NCBI RefSeq assembly: GCF_900129635.1 | Contig: NZ_FSRB01000001.1 | Location: 3,511,501-3,575,500 of the forward strand | Length of the DNA stretch: 64,000 nucleotides | DNA from: Singulisphaera sp. GP187 | Lineage (GTDB): Bacteria > Planctomycetota > Planctomycetia > Isosphaerales > Isosphaeraceae | Direction of reading: 5' to 3' | Made by a program: the position numbers and the translations under genes | In this document: positions 16,927 to 26,095 of the stretch, one piece after another | Layout: each line of letters begins with the position of its first letter | How positions within the stretch are numbered: the stretch's first letter is position 1 | The notes under the pieces: model-generated | Databases searched by the model: none | What the model saw: the letters and a program-made list of their open reading frames with translations, nothing else | Told to the model about the DNA's origin: nothing

Positions 16927-16979
16927 CAAGACCCGATCGATTGATCGATCGACGCAACACAATACAATGCGACGAATTG

Positions 16980-17008
16980 AGCCCCTTTTCACAACGAGAG
17001 GGGCTTTT
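16980..17008 (+). terminator. Intrinsic terminator
   Basis: AGCCCCT pairs with AGGGGCT (loop TTTCACAACGAG or smaller) and is followed by TTTTCG, 54 bp after the amidotransferase-like gene. Confidence 0.75.
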
Positions 17009-17111
17009 CGCTGCGCGACCGCGGAATCACTTAGCCTTGCCCTCCTGGGGCAGCGACGACGCGGCGGCCGTCTTCTCGGCCTTTGTCGAATTCGGATTGC
17101 TCAGCACCTTA

Positions 17112-18737
17112 GTTCAAGTTTCGCATAAACAGGGACGGATCGGGAGCGGCCCGAGGCCTGTTATCGACCCCGGCGACCCCTTGATCAAGTGCGAGTGAGG
17201 GCCGAAATCTCCGGCCGATGTCGGCTCAGCCCGCGCGGCTGAGAAACTCGGTGAGCTGCGCAATCCAGGCTTTTAGGTCATACCGGTTGGATAGCGCTCC
17301 CTCGGTTTTCTCCTCATAGCTGACCCGCCTCAAGGTCGTCAGCAGGTCGGCAAACGAGGCCTCTTGCTTCTTCGGATACCACGGGCGGACCGGAAAACGA
17401 AGAAATCGATGACCGGTCTGGTGGAACCAAACCACCACCAAGCTGTAGAGAAACAACGCCATCGGCGCGGTTCGCTCGATGGCCTTGGGGAGGCGATTGG
17501 CGGGATCCTCGAGGCCGAGAAGTTGCTTGGTATTTTCAAAAGTACATTCGATTGCCCAACGGTACGAGTAGGCCGAGAGAATCTGCGGGACGGTCCAATC
17601 GAGCTTGGTGCAGTAGAACATCTGATCGGGACGTTTCCCCTGGAGGTCACGCACCAAGACGATCGTCAGGAGTCGGTCCTTGCCGGCCTTGTAGTAGAGG
17701 GCCTGGATCGTCTTGACCGCCAAGCTGGCATGGAGCCCGAACTGGTCAAAGTCGTGTGGGGTCCAGGGTTGATTCGCATCCTCGGCCCACTCCTTCATGC
17801 CGGGGAGGCGCTGGCCTTTCTTGCGGGGCGCCCCTTTGGATTTCTCCTCCTTGGGAGGCGCTGGCTCATAGAGGGCCCCCTTGGGATGGACATGGCTAAT
17901 GAGATGGACCGTGGGCGGAAGTTGGCCGAGGATGCTCTGGCCCCCATAGGCGCTGTCGCCGGTGATGACGATCTCGTCGTCGGGGAACCAGTCCGCCGCC
18001 AAGTGGATCAATTCCATCGCGAGTTCGGGGCGGGTGCGATGATTGGGATCGGGCTTTGCCTTTTTCTTTTTCTGGTTCTTTTTGCCCTTGGTTAAGCCTT
18101 GGCGGTTGACATAGAGCCGCATGGCGATGGGCAAGGCAAAGACTTTGGTCGGTGCCCAGAACGGGTGGACGACGATCAGGCAGAGGACGACCCAGTCGTG
18201 TCCCCAACTGACGAGAGCTTTGGCTCGACTGGAGATGAGTGGGTCGTAGTGCATGCCGGCGCCGTAGAGGGTGAGTCCGCGTTTTCGGCAGAGGGTGTCG
18301 TCGACGGCCCAGTAAAAAGTGGCGCCCGGTGCGAGGATGGAGACGACAAGCTTGGCCAGGGACATCGAGAAGTGATCGAGGTCCCAAGCGGCATGGCTGA
18401 AGAAGCGATGGAAGCGTGACCAATGTCCGATGCCAACCTGGCCGCTGGAGAAGATGAGTTCGGTAATATAGCGGTGGCGATTCGAGAGGATCCAGCCGGA
18501 GGCGATCAAGGTGAAGGTGTGGAAGGAGGGATTGGTGAAGACGGGTGTGAATTGCTGTAGCAAGAGGAGGAAGGAGGGTGTAAGTTCCATGGGTCGGCGT
18601 CCTGTGTCAGGGGAAATTGTTCGGTGTAAGGCCCAAACAATTTGCCAAAAACTGACAGAGACGCCGACGTTTTTTTTGGAGCCCTATTGAATCTACAAGT
18701 CGGAATTTGACATTTGGGAAAAGTGCGAAACTTGAAC
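17112..18737 (-). mobile_element. IS701-like insertion sequence, about 1.63 kb
   Basis: The ends are inverted repeats, GTTCAAGTTTCGCA at 17112-17125 and its complement TGCGAAACTTGAAC at 18724-18737. Each end is flanked by TTA (17109-17111 and 18738-18740), consistent with a short target duplication. Between them is one transposase gene on the minus strand. The 14-bp ends are identical and the transposase frame is intact, so the copy may still be active. The upstream part contains a further inverted segment near 18595-18680. Confidence 0.82.
17226..18590 (-). CDS. DDE transposase, IS701/IS4-like
   Basis: A 454-residue transposase. The three catalytic acids are visible in DDE context: Asp in FYWAVDDTLCRKRG, Asp in IVITGDSAYGG, and Glu in YSYRWAIECTFENTKQLLG (the YREK-like Y..R...E helix). 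The N-terminal half is helical (WSRFHRFFSHAAWDLD). A basic KGKKNQKKKK stretch separates the first and second acid regions. Length and motif spacing fit the DDE_5 group found in many planctomycete IS701-type elements. The start ATG at 18590 is the first in frame. It lies within matched terminal repeats, and no accessory gene is present. Confidence 0.9.
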   Translation of the reverse strand: MELTPSFLLLLQQFTPVFTNPSFHTFTLIASGWILSNRHRYITELIFSSGQVGIGHWSRFHRFFSHAAWDLDHFSMSLAKLVVSILAPGATFYWAVDDTLCRKRGLTLYGAGMHYDPLISSRAKALVSWGHDWVVLCLIVVHPFWAPTKVFALPIAMRLYVNRQGLTKGKKNQKKKKAKPDPNHRTRPELAMELIHLAADWFPDDEIVITGDSAYGGQSILGQLPPTVHLISHVHPKGALYEPAPPKEEKSKGAPRKKGQRLPGMKEWAEDANQPWTPHDFDQFGLHASLAVKTIQALYYKAGKDRLLTIVLVRDLQGKRPDQMFYCTKLDWTVPQILSAYSYRWAIECTFENTKQLLGLEDPANRLPKAIERTAPMALFLYSLVVVWFHQTGHRFLRFPVRPWYPKKQEASFADLLTTLRRVSYEEKTEGALSNRYDLKAWIAQLTEFLSRAG

Positions 18738-18925
18738 TTAGACGCGGCGGTTGCCGCCTTAAATATCTGATCTTCAAAGGCATGCTGGAGCTTGCCATAG
18801 GCGACCTCTCCGTTTTTCTCGAAGACGGCGTTCGATTCTTCCAGGTTGAACAAGGCCCTGGACGAGATCCCGATCACCAGGCTTTTCGAGAGGTCGGCTG
18901 GCATAGATTTCGTCGATACTCACTT

Positions 18926-19290
18926 TTAAGGAGTTGGAAGAGGGACAATTCGTAGTCGGCCTTCCTCGGCGACCGCGAAGTGACCTTCCCAGGTGTGGCC
19001 TTGAGCGAGAACGGCTTGGGCGAAACGCACCAGGTAGTCAGGGGACCGAAGTCGAGGACGGAGGAGGATTACGCCGGGTGTGGCGAGGCGACCCAGGTGG
19101 AACGCAAGTTCTCCGAAGTCCTTGTCGAAGGTCAGGAGGACACTCGGTTCTCCGCGAGTGCCATTGCCAACACCACATCGTCGGTGGAGCCTCGGCCGAG
19201 TTCCTTGATCCAAACGACATCGTGGCTGTCGGCCCGGAGGGCAGAGACCACGGCAGCAGCGACGTTTACATTGGCCAGGAGCTTCGTCAC
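18926..19290 (-). pseudogene. DUF5615 PIN-like toxin, frameshifted
   Basis: A GTG at 19290, two bases after the antitoxin stop, opens a frame reading TKLLANVNVAAAVVSALRAD..VWIKELGRGSTDDVVLAMALAENRV and then hits TGA at 19132-19134. The -1 frame continues exactly as the family expects, LLTFDKDFGELAFHLGRL..PGVILLR, to TAA at 18926. Removing one GT from the GTGT at 19140-19143 restores ENRVLLTFDKDFGE. The gene therefore carries a 2-bp duplication. The expected early acidic residue (family DEN) appears as ANVN, a second sign of decay. An intact protein would be a PIN-like ribonuclease toxin of about 120 residues. Confidence 0.78.
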
Positions 19291-19291
19291 G

Positions 19292-19522
19292 TCAAACCGC
19301 CAGAGGGTAGACCCGTTCCCGCTTCAAAGCATCGGCAGCATAGTGGAGGGCTGCCTGGATGTCGTCGTCGGTCAGAGAAGGATAGTTCTGCTCAATCTGT
19401 TCGTAACTCCAGCCTTCGGCGAGAAGTTCGAGGATGAACTCGACGGCCATCCGAGTGCCTTTGATGACGGGCTTCCCGGTCAGAATGGCCGGGTCCACAA
19501 TGATGCGGTCTTGCCAATGCAT
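19292..19522 (-). CDS. DUF433 antitoxin-like protein
   Basis: A 76-residue protein with the DUF433 pattern: RIIVDPAILTGKPVIKGTRMAVEFILELLAEGWSYEQIEQNYPSLTDDDIQAALHYAAD, a small helix-turn-helix-like fold. Members are encoded next to DUF5615 PIN-like proteins and act as antitoxins and probable autoregulators. ATG 19522 follows AAAGGAG. The toxin GTG lies two bases beyond this stop, as in an operon. Because the toxin frame is broken, the antitoxin may no longer be under selection, although its own frame is intact. Confidence 0.85.
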   Translation of the reverse strand: MHWQDRIIVDPAILTGKPVIKGTRMAVEFILELLAEGWSYEQIEQNYPSLTDDDIQAALHYAADALKRERVYPLAV

Positions 19523-19548
19523 GGACTGCTCCTTTTATGAATCGGGCA

Positions 19549-19591
19549 AAGGCACGGCTCACCATCCCTCAAGAGGGGTGAGCCGTGCCCT
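19549..19591 (-). terminator. Terminator of thiC
   Basis: GGCACGGCTCACC (19551-19563) pairs perfectly with GGTGAGCCGTGCC (19577-19589). On the minus strand it is followed by TTTGCC. It lies 77 bp past the thiC stop. Confidence 0.75.
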
Positions 19592-19667
19592 TGTTACCAA
19601 CCTTCGAAACCGCACGAGTTCGCTTGCCTCAGCGTTTTACCGCCCCGGAGCCGAACTCGAGGGAGGT

Positions 19668-21339
<1,672 letters not shown>

Positions 21340-22287
21340 ATGGCGGCAAGCCCAATCGTGAGCCCATCTCGCGTGCGATCCAACCGCTGGCGTTGGAGTC
21401 TCCTGTGCTTCGTCCCGATTGCCGGCCTTGCGGGCACGAGTTGGTGGCTGACGGCGCCCCTTGAGGATATCGAAACAAACCTCCCGCCCGGCTCTCATAC
21501 CAGACCGATCGCCGATCCGGCAAAATCCGCCTCAACCCCCACTCTGCCCCAGGGACCGCCCGCCTGGCCCGATCACCCACTCGATGGGGAACCCGCGAAA
21601 ACGCTCCTGCTCGAGACGCTGCTCGATGTCGGCAAGCGACTCGATCGCATTGACGGCTACACCGCCACGTTCCGGAAAACGGAACGGCTCCGCGGAGTTC
21701 TCGGCGCCGAGCAGACCCTGGCGATGAAGGTTCGCCAGCGTCCCTTCGCCGTCTACTTCAAGTTCCTGAACCCGCAGGCAGGGAAAGAGGTGGTCTACGC
21801 CGAGGGCCATCACGAGAACAAGGTGATCGCCCACTCGACCGGCGTCTCGCGCTGGCTCGTGCCTCGATTGGCCGTCCCCCCCGACCACCCGCTGGCCATG
21901 GCCGAAACGCGCCACTCCATCACCGAAGCGGGCCTCAGCAACCTGAACGATAAGCTGATTGAGTTTCGTCGCCTCGACCTCAAAGACCACGAGGCGATCA
22001 CCATCCTCGACCGGATCACCGACGACGACGGCCGCCCCTGGCTCCGCTCCGTTCATCGCCACCTCAACAAGAACGGCTCGCGGCCGTTTTATTACGTCGA
22101 GGTCCTCTACGACGTCGAGTCGCGGATCCCGCTCAAAATCAGCAACTACGACTGGCCTGAGCCCGGTCGTGAAGAACAGCTCTCGTTGGCCGAACGCTAC
22201 GTCTACGACGACCTCAAGCTCGGCGTCCCGCTCTCGTCCCTCGACTTCGATCCGGCCAACCCCGCTTACGCCTTTCACCGCTACTGA
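21340..22287 (+). CDS. DUF1571 family protein, membrane-anchored
   Basis: A 315-residue protein with an N-terminal transmembrane or signal segment (RWSLLCFVPIAGLAGTSWWL), a Pro-rich linker and a DUF1571 domain from about residue 88 (LDRIDGYTATFRKTER...MKVRQRPFAVYFKFL...PLKISNYDWPEP). The domain resembles LolA-type lipoprotein-carrier folds and is common in planctomycetes, where it is still uncharacterised. A paralogue lies at 61186-62376 in this window. Shared features are the TCTF/TATF motif, VYFKFLNPQAGKEVVYAEG, MAMAE.RH.ITEAG, and the final DFDPANPAYAFHRY. Start ATG 21340 follows TTGGAGCTGTTGGC. Probably acts in the periplasm. Confidence 0.82.
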   Translation: MAASPIVSPSRVRSNRWRWSLLCFVPIAGLAGTSWWLTAPLEDIETNLPPGSHTRPIADPAKSASTPTLPQGPPAWPDHPLDGEPAKTLLLETLLDVGKRLDRIDGYTATFRKTERLRGVLGAEQTLAMKVRQRPFAVYFKFLNPQAGKEVVYAEGHHENKVIAHSTGVSRWLVPRLAVPPDHPLAMAETRHSITEAGLSNLNDKLIEFRRLDLKDHEAITILDRITDDDGRPWLRSVHRHLNKNGSRPFYYVEVLYDVESRIPLKISNYDWPEPGREEQLSLAERYVYDDLKLGVPLSSLDFDPANPAYAFHRY

Positions 22288-22418
22288 ACCGCACGATTAA
22301 GGCAGCCGGCGTTTCCAGGAACCCGACCGATTGGCATCTGGCCGATTGGCTTCGGGTCTGGCATTGTAATCGCTTCGACTTTGGCTCGAGCGAGAACGGT
22401 TCCAGTGCGGGGCGAGCG

Positions 22419-23489
22419 ATGAAGACCTATCGAATTGCCGTCGTCAGGGGGGATGGGATCGGCCCCGAAGTGATCGCCAGCGCACTCGAAATTCTCGATG
22501 AGGTGAGACGGGTGGGCGCTGGATTCGGAGTCGAACTCATTGAGGCTCCCGCCGGAGCCGGGACGTACCTCGAGTGTGGCGAAGCACTCCCCGCGTCGAC
22601 GCTGGCGGCCTGCCGCGCGGCCGACGCGATTCTGCTCGGCGCCTGCGGTTTGCCGGACGTCCGCTATCCGGACGGCACCGAGATCATTCCGCAAGTTACT
22701 CTGCGGATCGAGCTCGACCTCTACGCCGGCATCCGTCCCGCAAAACGCCTGGAAGGCGTCGCCGGAGCGCTCGCGGGTGATCCGGCGATCGACCTCGTCG
22801 TCGTGCGCGAGAGCACCGAGGGGATCTTCGCTTCGCTCGGAGGCGGGATCGTCCTCGGCGACCAGCTTGCGACTGACACTCAAGTGATCACACGTCGGGG
22901 AACCGAGCGCGTCGTCCACTCGGCGTTCCGCAGGGCGCGCCGTCGCGGCCGGGCTCAGCCCCGGGTCACGTGCGTCGACAAGGCGAACATCCTCCGCTCG
23001 TTCGCCTTTTTTCGAAAGGTGTTTGATGAGGTGGCCGCTCAATACCCCGACGTGGCCGCCGACCACCTCTATGTGGATGCGGCCGCGATGGAACTGGTCA
23101 GGCGGCCCGAACGATTCGACGTGCTGGTGACTGAGAACCTCCTGGGCGACATCCTTTCGGACCTCACGGCCGGGCTAATCGGCGGCCTCGGCGTCGCTCC
23201 TTCGGCCGACCTGGGCGAGCGGCACGCGGTCTTCCAACCGTGCCACGGCACGGCTCCCGACCTGGCCGGGATGGGGGTGGCCAACCCGTTGGCCGCCATC
23301 CTCTCGGTCGTCATGATGCTCGACCATCTGGCCGACACCCACCACGACCCCGCCCCAGCCGCGGCCGCGCGACGGATCGAACTGGCGGTGACCGCGGCGC
23401 TCGCCTCGGGCGAAGCGCGGACCGCCGACCTCAAGGGCCTGGCGACGACCCGCGGTGCCACCACCGCCATCCTCCGCGCGATCGGCTGA
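22419..23489 (+). CDS. Isocitrate/isopropylmalate dehydrogenase family protein
   Basis: A 356-residue NAD(P)-dependent beta-decarboxylating dehydrogenase. Markers: IAVVRGDGIGPEVI at the start, the substrate loop RESTEGIFASLGGG, VDKANILRSF.FF, the nucleotide/metal signature ENLLGDILSDLTAGLIGGLGVAPSA, and FQPCHGTAPDLAGMGVANPLA. The RESTEGIF loop differs from canonical LeuB and is closer to tartrate- or homoisocitrate-type enzymes, so the hydroxy-acid substrate is not assigned. No leucine genes (leuACD) are adjacent. The final stretch TADLKGLATTRGATTAIL is typical. It sits alone between a DUF1571 gene and a decayed gene. Confidence 0.86.
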   Translation: MKTYRIAVVRGDGIGPEVIASALEILDEVRRVGAGFGVELIEAPAGAGTYLECGEALPASTLAACRAADAILLGACGLPDVRYPDGTEIIPQVTLRIELDLYAGIRPAKRLEGVAGALAGDPAIDLVVVRESTEGIFASLGGGIVLGDQLATDTQVITRRGTERVVHSAFRRARRRGRAQPRVTCVDKANILRSFAFFRKVFDEVAAQYPDVAADHLYVDAAAMELVRRPERFDVLVTENLLGDILSDLTAGLIGGLGVAPSADLGERHAVFQPCHGTAPDLAGMGVANPLAAILSVVMMLDHLADTHHDPAPAAAARRIELAVTAALASGEARTADLKGLATTRGATTAILRAIG

Positions 23490-23633
23490 GCCGATTCTTC
23501 CTCGGTCGCATCACGAATCCTCGTCAACCCGAAGTGCACAGAATCCGACGTCAGACAGACTTCATCACACACACGATCGCCTGATCGCGCACGGGGATCC
23601 CTTGCCCTCGCACGACGTTCAGGCTCCCCCTCA

Positions 23634-24104
23634 TGAGCGTGCCGAGGATCCTCAAAACCTCCCTCGCCCACATCCCGGCGCGATGGGAGCCCCCGTCTGG
23701 GTCGCGCTGCCGGACTCGCTGGATGGTGGAGCGGGAAGATAGCCCCTGGTATCCCACCACACGCCTCTTTCGGAGGTCCGCAAATACGAGGTGGGATGAG
23801 GTCTTCGAACGGATGGCGAACGCATTGCGTGAGAAACTCGTGCCCCCCGTTCGCCCGATCGCGGTGGAGATCTCTCCAGGCGACCTGATCGACAAGATCA
23901 CTGAGGGTCGAGCTGAAAACGATCAATGAAGCGATCTGGCTGAGCGAGGAAGCGCTCCGGGCCTGCGAGCGGTCGGGAGATTTCGGGCCCCGGTTCGTCG
24001 AGCTGGCGCGGTCGGTTTACCGCAACAACGATCGCCGTGCCTCCCTCGAGCGGACCATCGACGACCGACTTGGATCATCGCTTTTTGAAGTGAAATCCTA
24101 CTAG
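23634..24104 (+). pseudogene. Remnant of a glycosyltransferase/TPR protein with DUF6165 domain
   Basis: Pieces of one gene appear in three frames. TSLAHIPA near 23665 matches the conserved 'SLAHLAGA' loop. GAMGAPVWVALPDSLDG follows in another frame. EDSPWYPTTRLFRR, WDEVFERMANALREKL and VEISPGDLIDKIT (to about 23905) are in a third. ELKTINEAIWLSEEALRACERSGDFGPRFVELARSVYRNNDRR continues in a further frame to TAG at 24102-24104. These match the C-terminal part of planctomycete TPR/heptosyltransferase-like proteins followed by DUF6165, with the middle of DUF6165 deleted and at least three frameshifts. The gene is dead, and its 5' part is missing. Confidence 0.75.
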
Positions 24105-24114
24105 GATCTGATTT

Positions 24115-24250
24115 AAAAATGGGGTCAGGTTCGAATGGCACGAGGATAAGGATTCCGTACAGTACCTTTTCAGGCTCCTGTACACTGTTTTTGCAACCAA
24201 AACCAGTGCACGCCCGCTCTTAAACTCGTACCATTCGATCCTGACCCCTT
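24115..24250. repeat. MITE-like palindromic element A
   Basis: GGGGTCAGGTTCGAATGG (24121-24138) and the complement of CCATTCGATCCTGACCCC (24231-24248) match at 17 of 18 positions, giving terminal inverted repeats around 92 bp without a gene. It begins with AAAAATGGGGTC, a motif also found at the right end of element B near 25,925. It lies directly after a decayed gene. Confidence 0.7.
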
Positions 24251-24457
24251 TCCCGCCTTCGGGGTGGACGAAGCCGCCAGGTGCTACCTGGTGATTGCCC
24301 TCGCCTGCCCTTGTCACGGGGCCTCCTCCATGTGCCGGGAGCAGTTTGCTCCTCCGGCTCCCTCCGCAAATCCAGCGTGGCCGCACCCCCGGAATGCCAT
24401 GGCCCGCACGGCGAAGCGGGCCACGGAGACGCCGGCCCCAGGGGGGCCGGGAAGTCG
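24251..24457. other. Intergenic segment
   Basis: Short spacer between element A and the CBS gene. It contains the palindromic GGCATGGCCCGC and CCCGCTTCGCCG region near 24395-24420. No gene is supported. Confidence 0.35.
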
Positions 24458-24901
24458 CTATCGATGAGAGGCCGTCGCCGTAGGTCGGGAGACTTCCCTG
24501 ACGACTTCGGCCACGTCATGCTCGGTCGCTTTCCGGGCGATGTCCGCCTGCGCCACCAGGCCGCAGCAGCTGCCTCGCTCATCCACCACCACGATGCGGC
24601 GGATCTGCTTCTCCTCCATCAGCCGCTCACAGTCTTCCAGACTGGTCTCCGGCCGGGCGGTCATCGCCGTCGGAGTCATACAGTCGCCCGCCGTCATCTC
24701 CAGCGGATTCCTTCGCATCGCCACCGACCGGCAGGTGATGTCCCGGTCGGTGATCACGCCCACCGGCCTCCTGTTCTCTCGGCTCTCGACCACGGGGATC
24801 ACCCCGCAGTCGTGCTCGACCATCATGCGGGCCACCTCGGGCAGGCCGGTCTCCCGAGTGCAGCAGATGGGGTCGCCGGTCATGATCTCTCGGACCTGCA
24901 T
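24458..24901 (-). CDS. Tandem CBS-domain protein
   Basis: A 147-residue protein made of two CBS motifs: VREIMTGDPICCTRETGLPEVARMMVEHDCGVIPVVES..RPVGVITDRDI and CMTPTAMTARPETSLEDCERLMEEKQIRRIVVVDE..CCGLVAQADIA. Such stand-alone CBS pairs bind adenine nucleotides and regulate partner proteins, often under stress. ATG 24901 sits behind a strong AAGGAGG. The same frame is open upstream to 25030 and begins there with a second AGGAGG-preceded start, so a longer 190-residue form with a CsbD-like leader is possible. The FmdB zinc-ribbon gene lies upstream on the same strand. Confidence 0.85.
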   Translation of the reverse strand: MQVREIMTGDPICCTRETGLPEVARMMVEHDCGVIPVVESRENRRPVGVITDRDITCRSVAMRRNPLEMTAGDCMTPTAMTARPETSLEDCERLMEEKQIRRIVVVDERGSCCGLVAQADIARKATEHDVAEVVREVSRPTATASHR

Positions 24902-25030
24902 GGCGTCCTCCTTCCTCCCGCTGAGTCGATCTCTCGATTGGACGCCTCTGGGCGTCCTCCTGTGAGTCATTGAGGCGGTCAACCGCCCCCACGTCTCCTT
25001 GAGCTTGCCTCGGGATTGACCCCAGTTCAT
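24902..25030 (-). other. CsbD-like N-terminal leader in frame with the CBS gene
   Basis: ATG 25030, just after AGGAGGTATGTC, starts MNWGQSRGKLKETWGRLT, which matches the conserved beginning of CsbD stress proteins (MNWDxxxGKxKExxGKLT). The usual continuation, DDDLxxIxGxxxxLxGxxQ, is missing. The frame instead runs through a basic linker (MTHRRTPRGVQSRDRL) into the CBS protein without a stop. Either a csbD gene was truncated here or a hybrid CsbD-CBS protein is made. Confidence 0.5.
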
Positions 25031-25200
25031 GACATACCTCCTGGGCTCAGGGCTCCGAGAAAGTTGTCCCATTCACAGCAACACGAAAATCCTCCTCCAG
25101 ACCGTTCCGTTGGCTTGACTCGATCGGGACGATGGTGGAGCGGATCGGTGTCCCAGGCGGGCCAGGGTGGATCGCTCCCTCCCTGATCGCCGAGGAAGCC

Positions 25201-25368
25201 TCACGACTTCTTGGACGTTTTGACGCCGGTCGGCGTCACGAGTTGATGGACGTTGGTGCCGCCGCAGTGCGGGCACCGGATCTCCTTGTGCCGGTCATGC
25301 TCCTCAAAGGTCTCCTTCTCGTCGAAGGTCTTCGAGCAGTCGGCGCACTCGAACTCATACATCGGCAT
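25201..25368 (-). CDS. FmdB-family zinc-ribbon protein
   Basis: A 55-residue protein with the FmdB regulatory-protein ribbon: MPMYEFECADCSKTFD, then CPHCGG about 25 residues later. The four cysteines of CADC and CPHC are expected to hold one zinc ion. ATG 25368 is preceded by GGGAGGTCCAGCT. An open frame extends about 75 codons upstream, but without protein-like character. Function of small FmdB proteins is not settled. The neighbouring CBS/CsbD genes suggest a stress-related cluster. Confidence 0.85.
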   Translation of the reverse strand: MPMYEFECADCSKTFDEKETFEEHDRHKEIRCPHCGGTNVHQLVTPTGVKTSKKS

Positions 25369-26095
25369 AGCTGGACCTCCCTCCCGACCCCGGCGGACCC
25401 GGACCCTGCCCCGATAGCTTGGCACCGTGAGGTCGTTCGTGCGGCCGTCGGGATCGCTGTCCGTGCCGAAGGACCGCTCGAACTCGGCCCTGAGTGTCGT
25501 CGCCCGCCGAAGGCGAATCACGGTTCCTATCATGCTCCCTGCCGATCGATGCTTCGGCGGGATGTACCGTTGACCTGTGAGGTGAAATGAGCAGGTCAAC
25601 CCAGATCTTAGATAAATGGGGACAGGCCGTCAAGCGGGGCCGTCGCTCACGGAGCCGGTTGCGGTGTGCGTAAGTGCTTGTGGATTCCCGACTCGCATCT
25701 CGGCTCTTGGGGCCTTCCCCCAAATTTCAACGATTTCCCCCGGGCTTTGCCTCGCAAAGACCATTTTTTTGTAAGCGCTCGGCAGATGGCCTGCGTCCAG
25801 GCAAAGGACGGGGCTTAGGCGGACCGATCTCGACTCGAAACTTCGACAAAGAACCCGACGGTCGACCCGGATGTCCTTGACCGAGGGCATCGACGCGCAC
25901 CATCTGCCGAGCACTTGCAAAAAAATGGGGTCGGGTTCGTCTTGAACGACCCAATGAGGAGCGGGCCCGATTGTGGGGCCACTTCTTTCTCGAACCTTCT
26001 TGAGCCCACGTGCTTAAACCAAGCAAAACAACAGCAACACAGCACTCAACAAATCCAATAAAACCAACCCCCAAACCATTTATCGAAGCCAAACA
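25369..26095. other. Intergenic region with hairpins and MITE-like element B
   Basis: No gene is supported in about 730 bp. A hairpin with 9-bp arms GTTGACCTG / CAGGTCAAC lies at about 25570-25601. The inverted-repeat element at 25761-25928 occupies the centre. The last 80 bp before the giant kinase gene end are AC-rich (AAACCAAGCAAAACAACAGC) with no terminator hairpin recognised. Confidence 0.5.
25761..25928. mobile_element. MITE-like element B with 29-bp inverted repeats
   Basis: CCATTTTTTTGTAAGCGC.. (25761-25789) and the complement of ..CACTTGCAAAAAAATGG (25900-25928) match at 27 of 29 positions. The 110 bp between carry no gene. The right end continues AAAAATGGGGTCGGGTTCG, nearly the same as the left end of element A (24115), so the two probably belong to one family of non-autonomous elements. 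Confidence 0.72.

Larger units (their letters stand above)
17027..18904 (-). pseudogene. Small reading frame with 5'-nucleotidase-like N-terminus, interrupted by the IS
   Basis: On the minus strand, codons from ATG 18904 read MPADLSKSLVIGISSRALF, then NLEESNAVFEKNG, which closely resembles the start of cytosolic 5'-nucleotidases (PF06189). After about 55 codons the insertion element begins (18737). If the element and one TTA copy are removed, the frame continues without shift from 17108 to a TGA at 17027-17029, adding a Lys/Ala-rich tail and giving an 81-codon reading frame. Full 5'-nucleotidases of this family are about 300 residues, so the target was already a truncated or rearranged relic, or a short protein borrowing that N-terminus. 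Confidence 0.55.
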
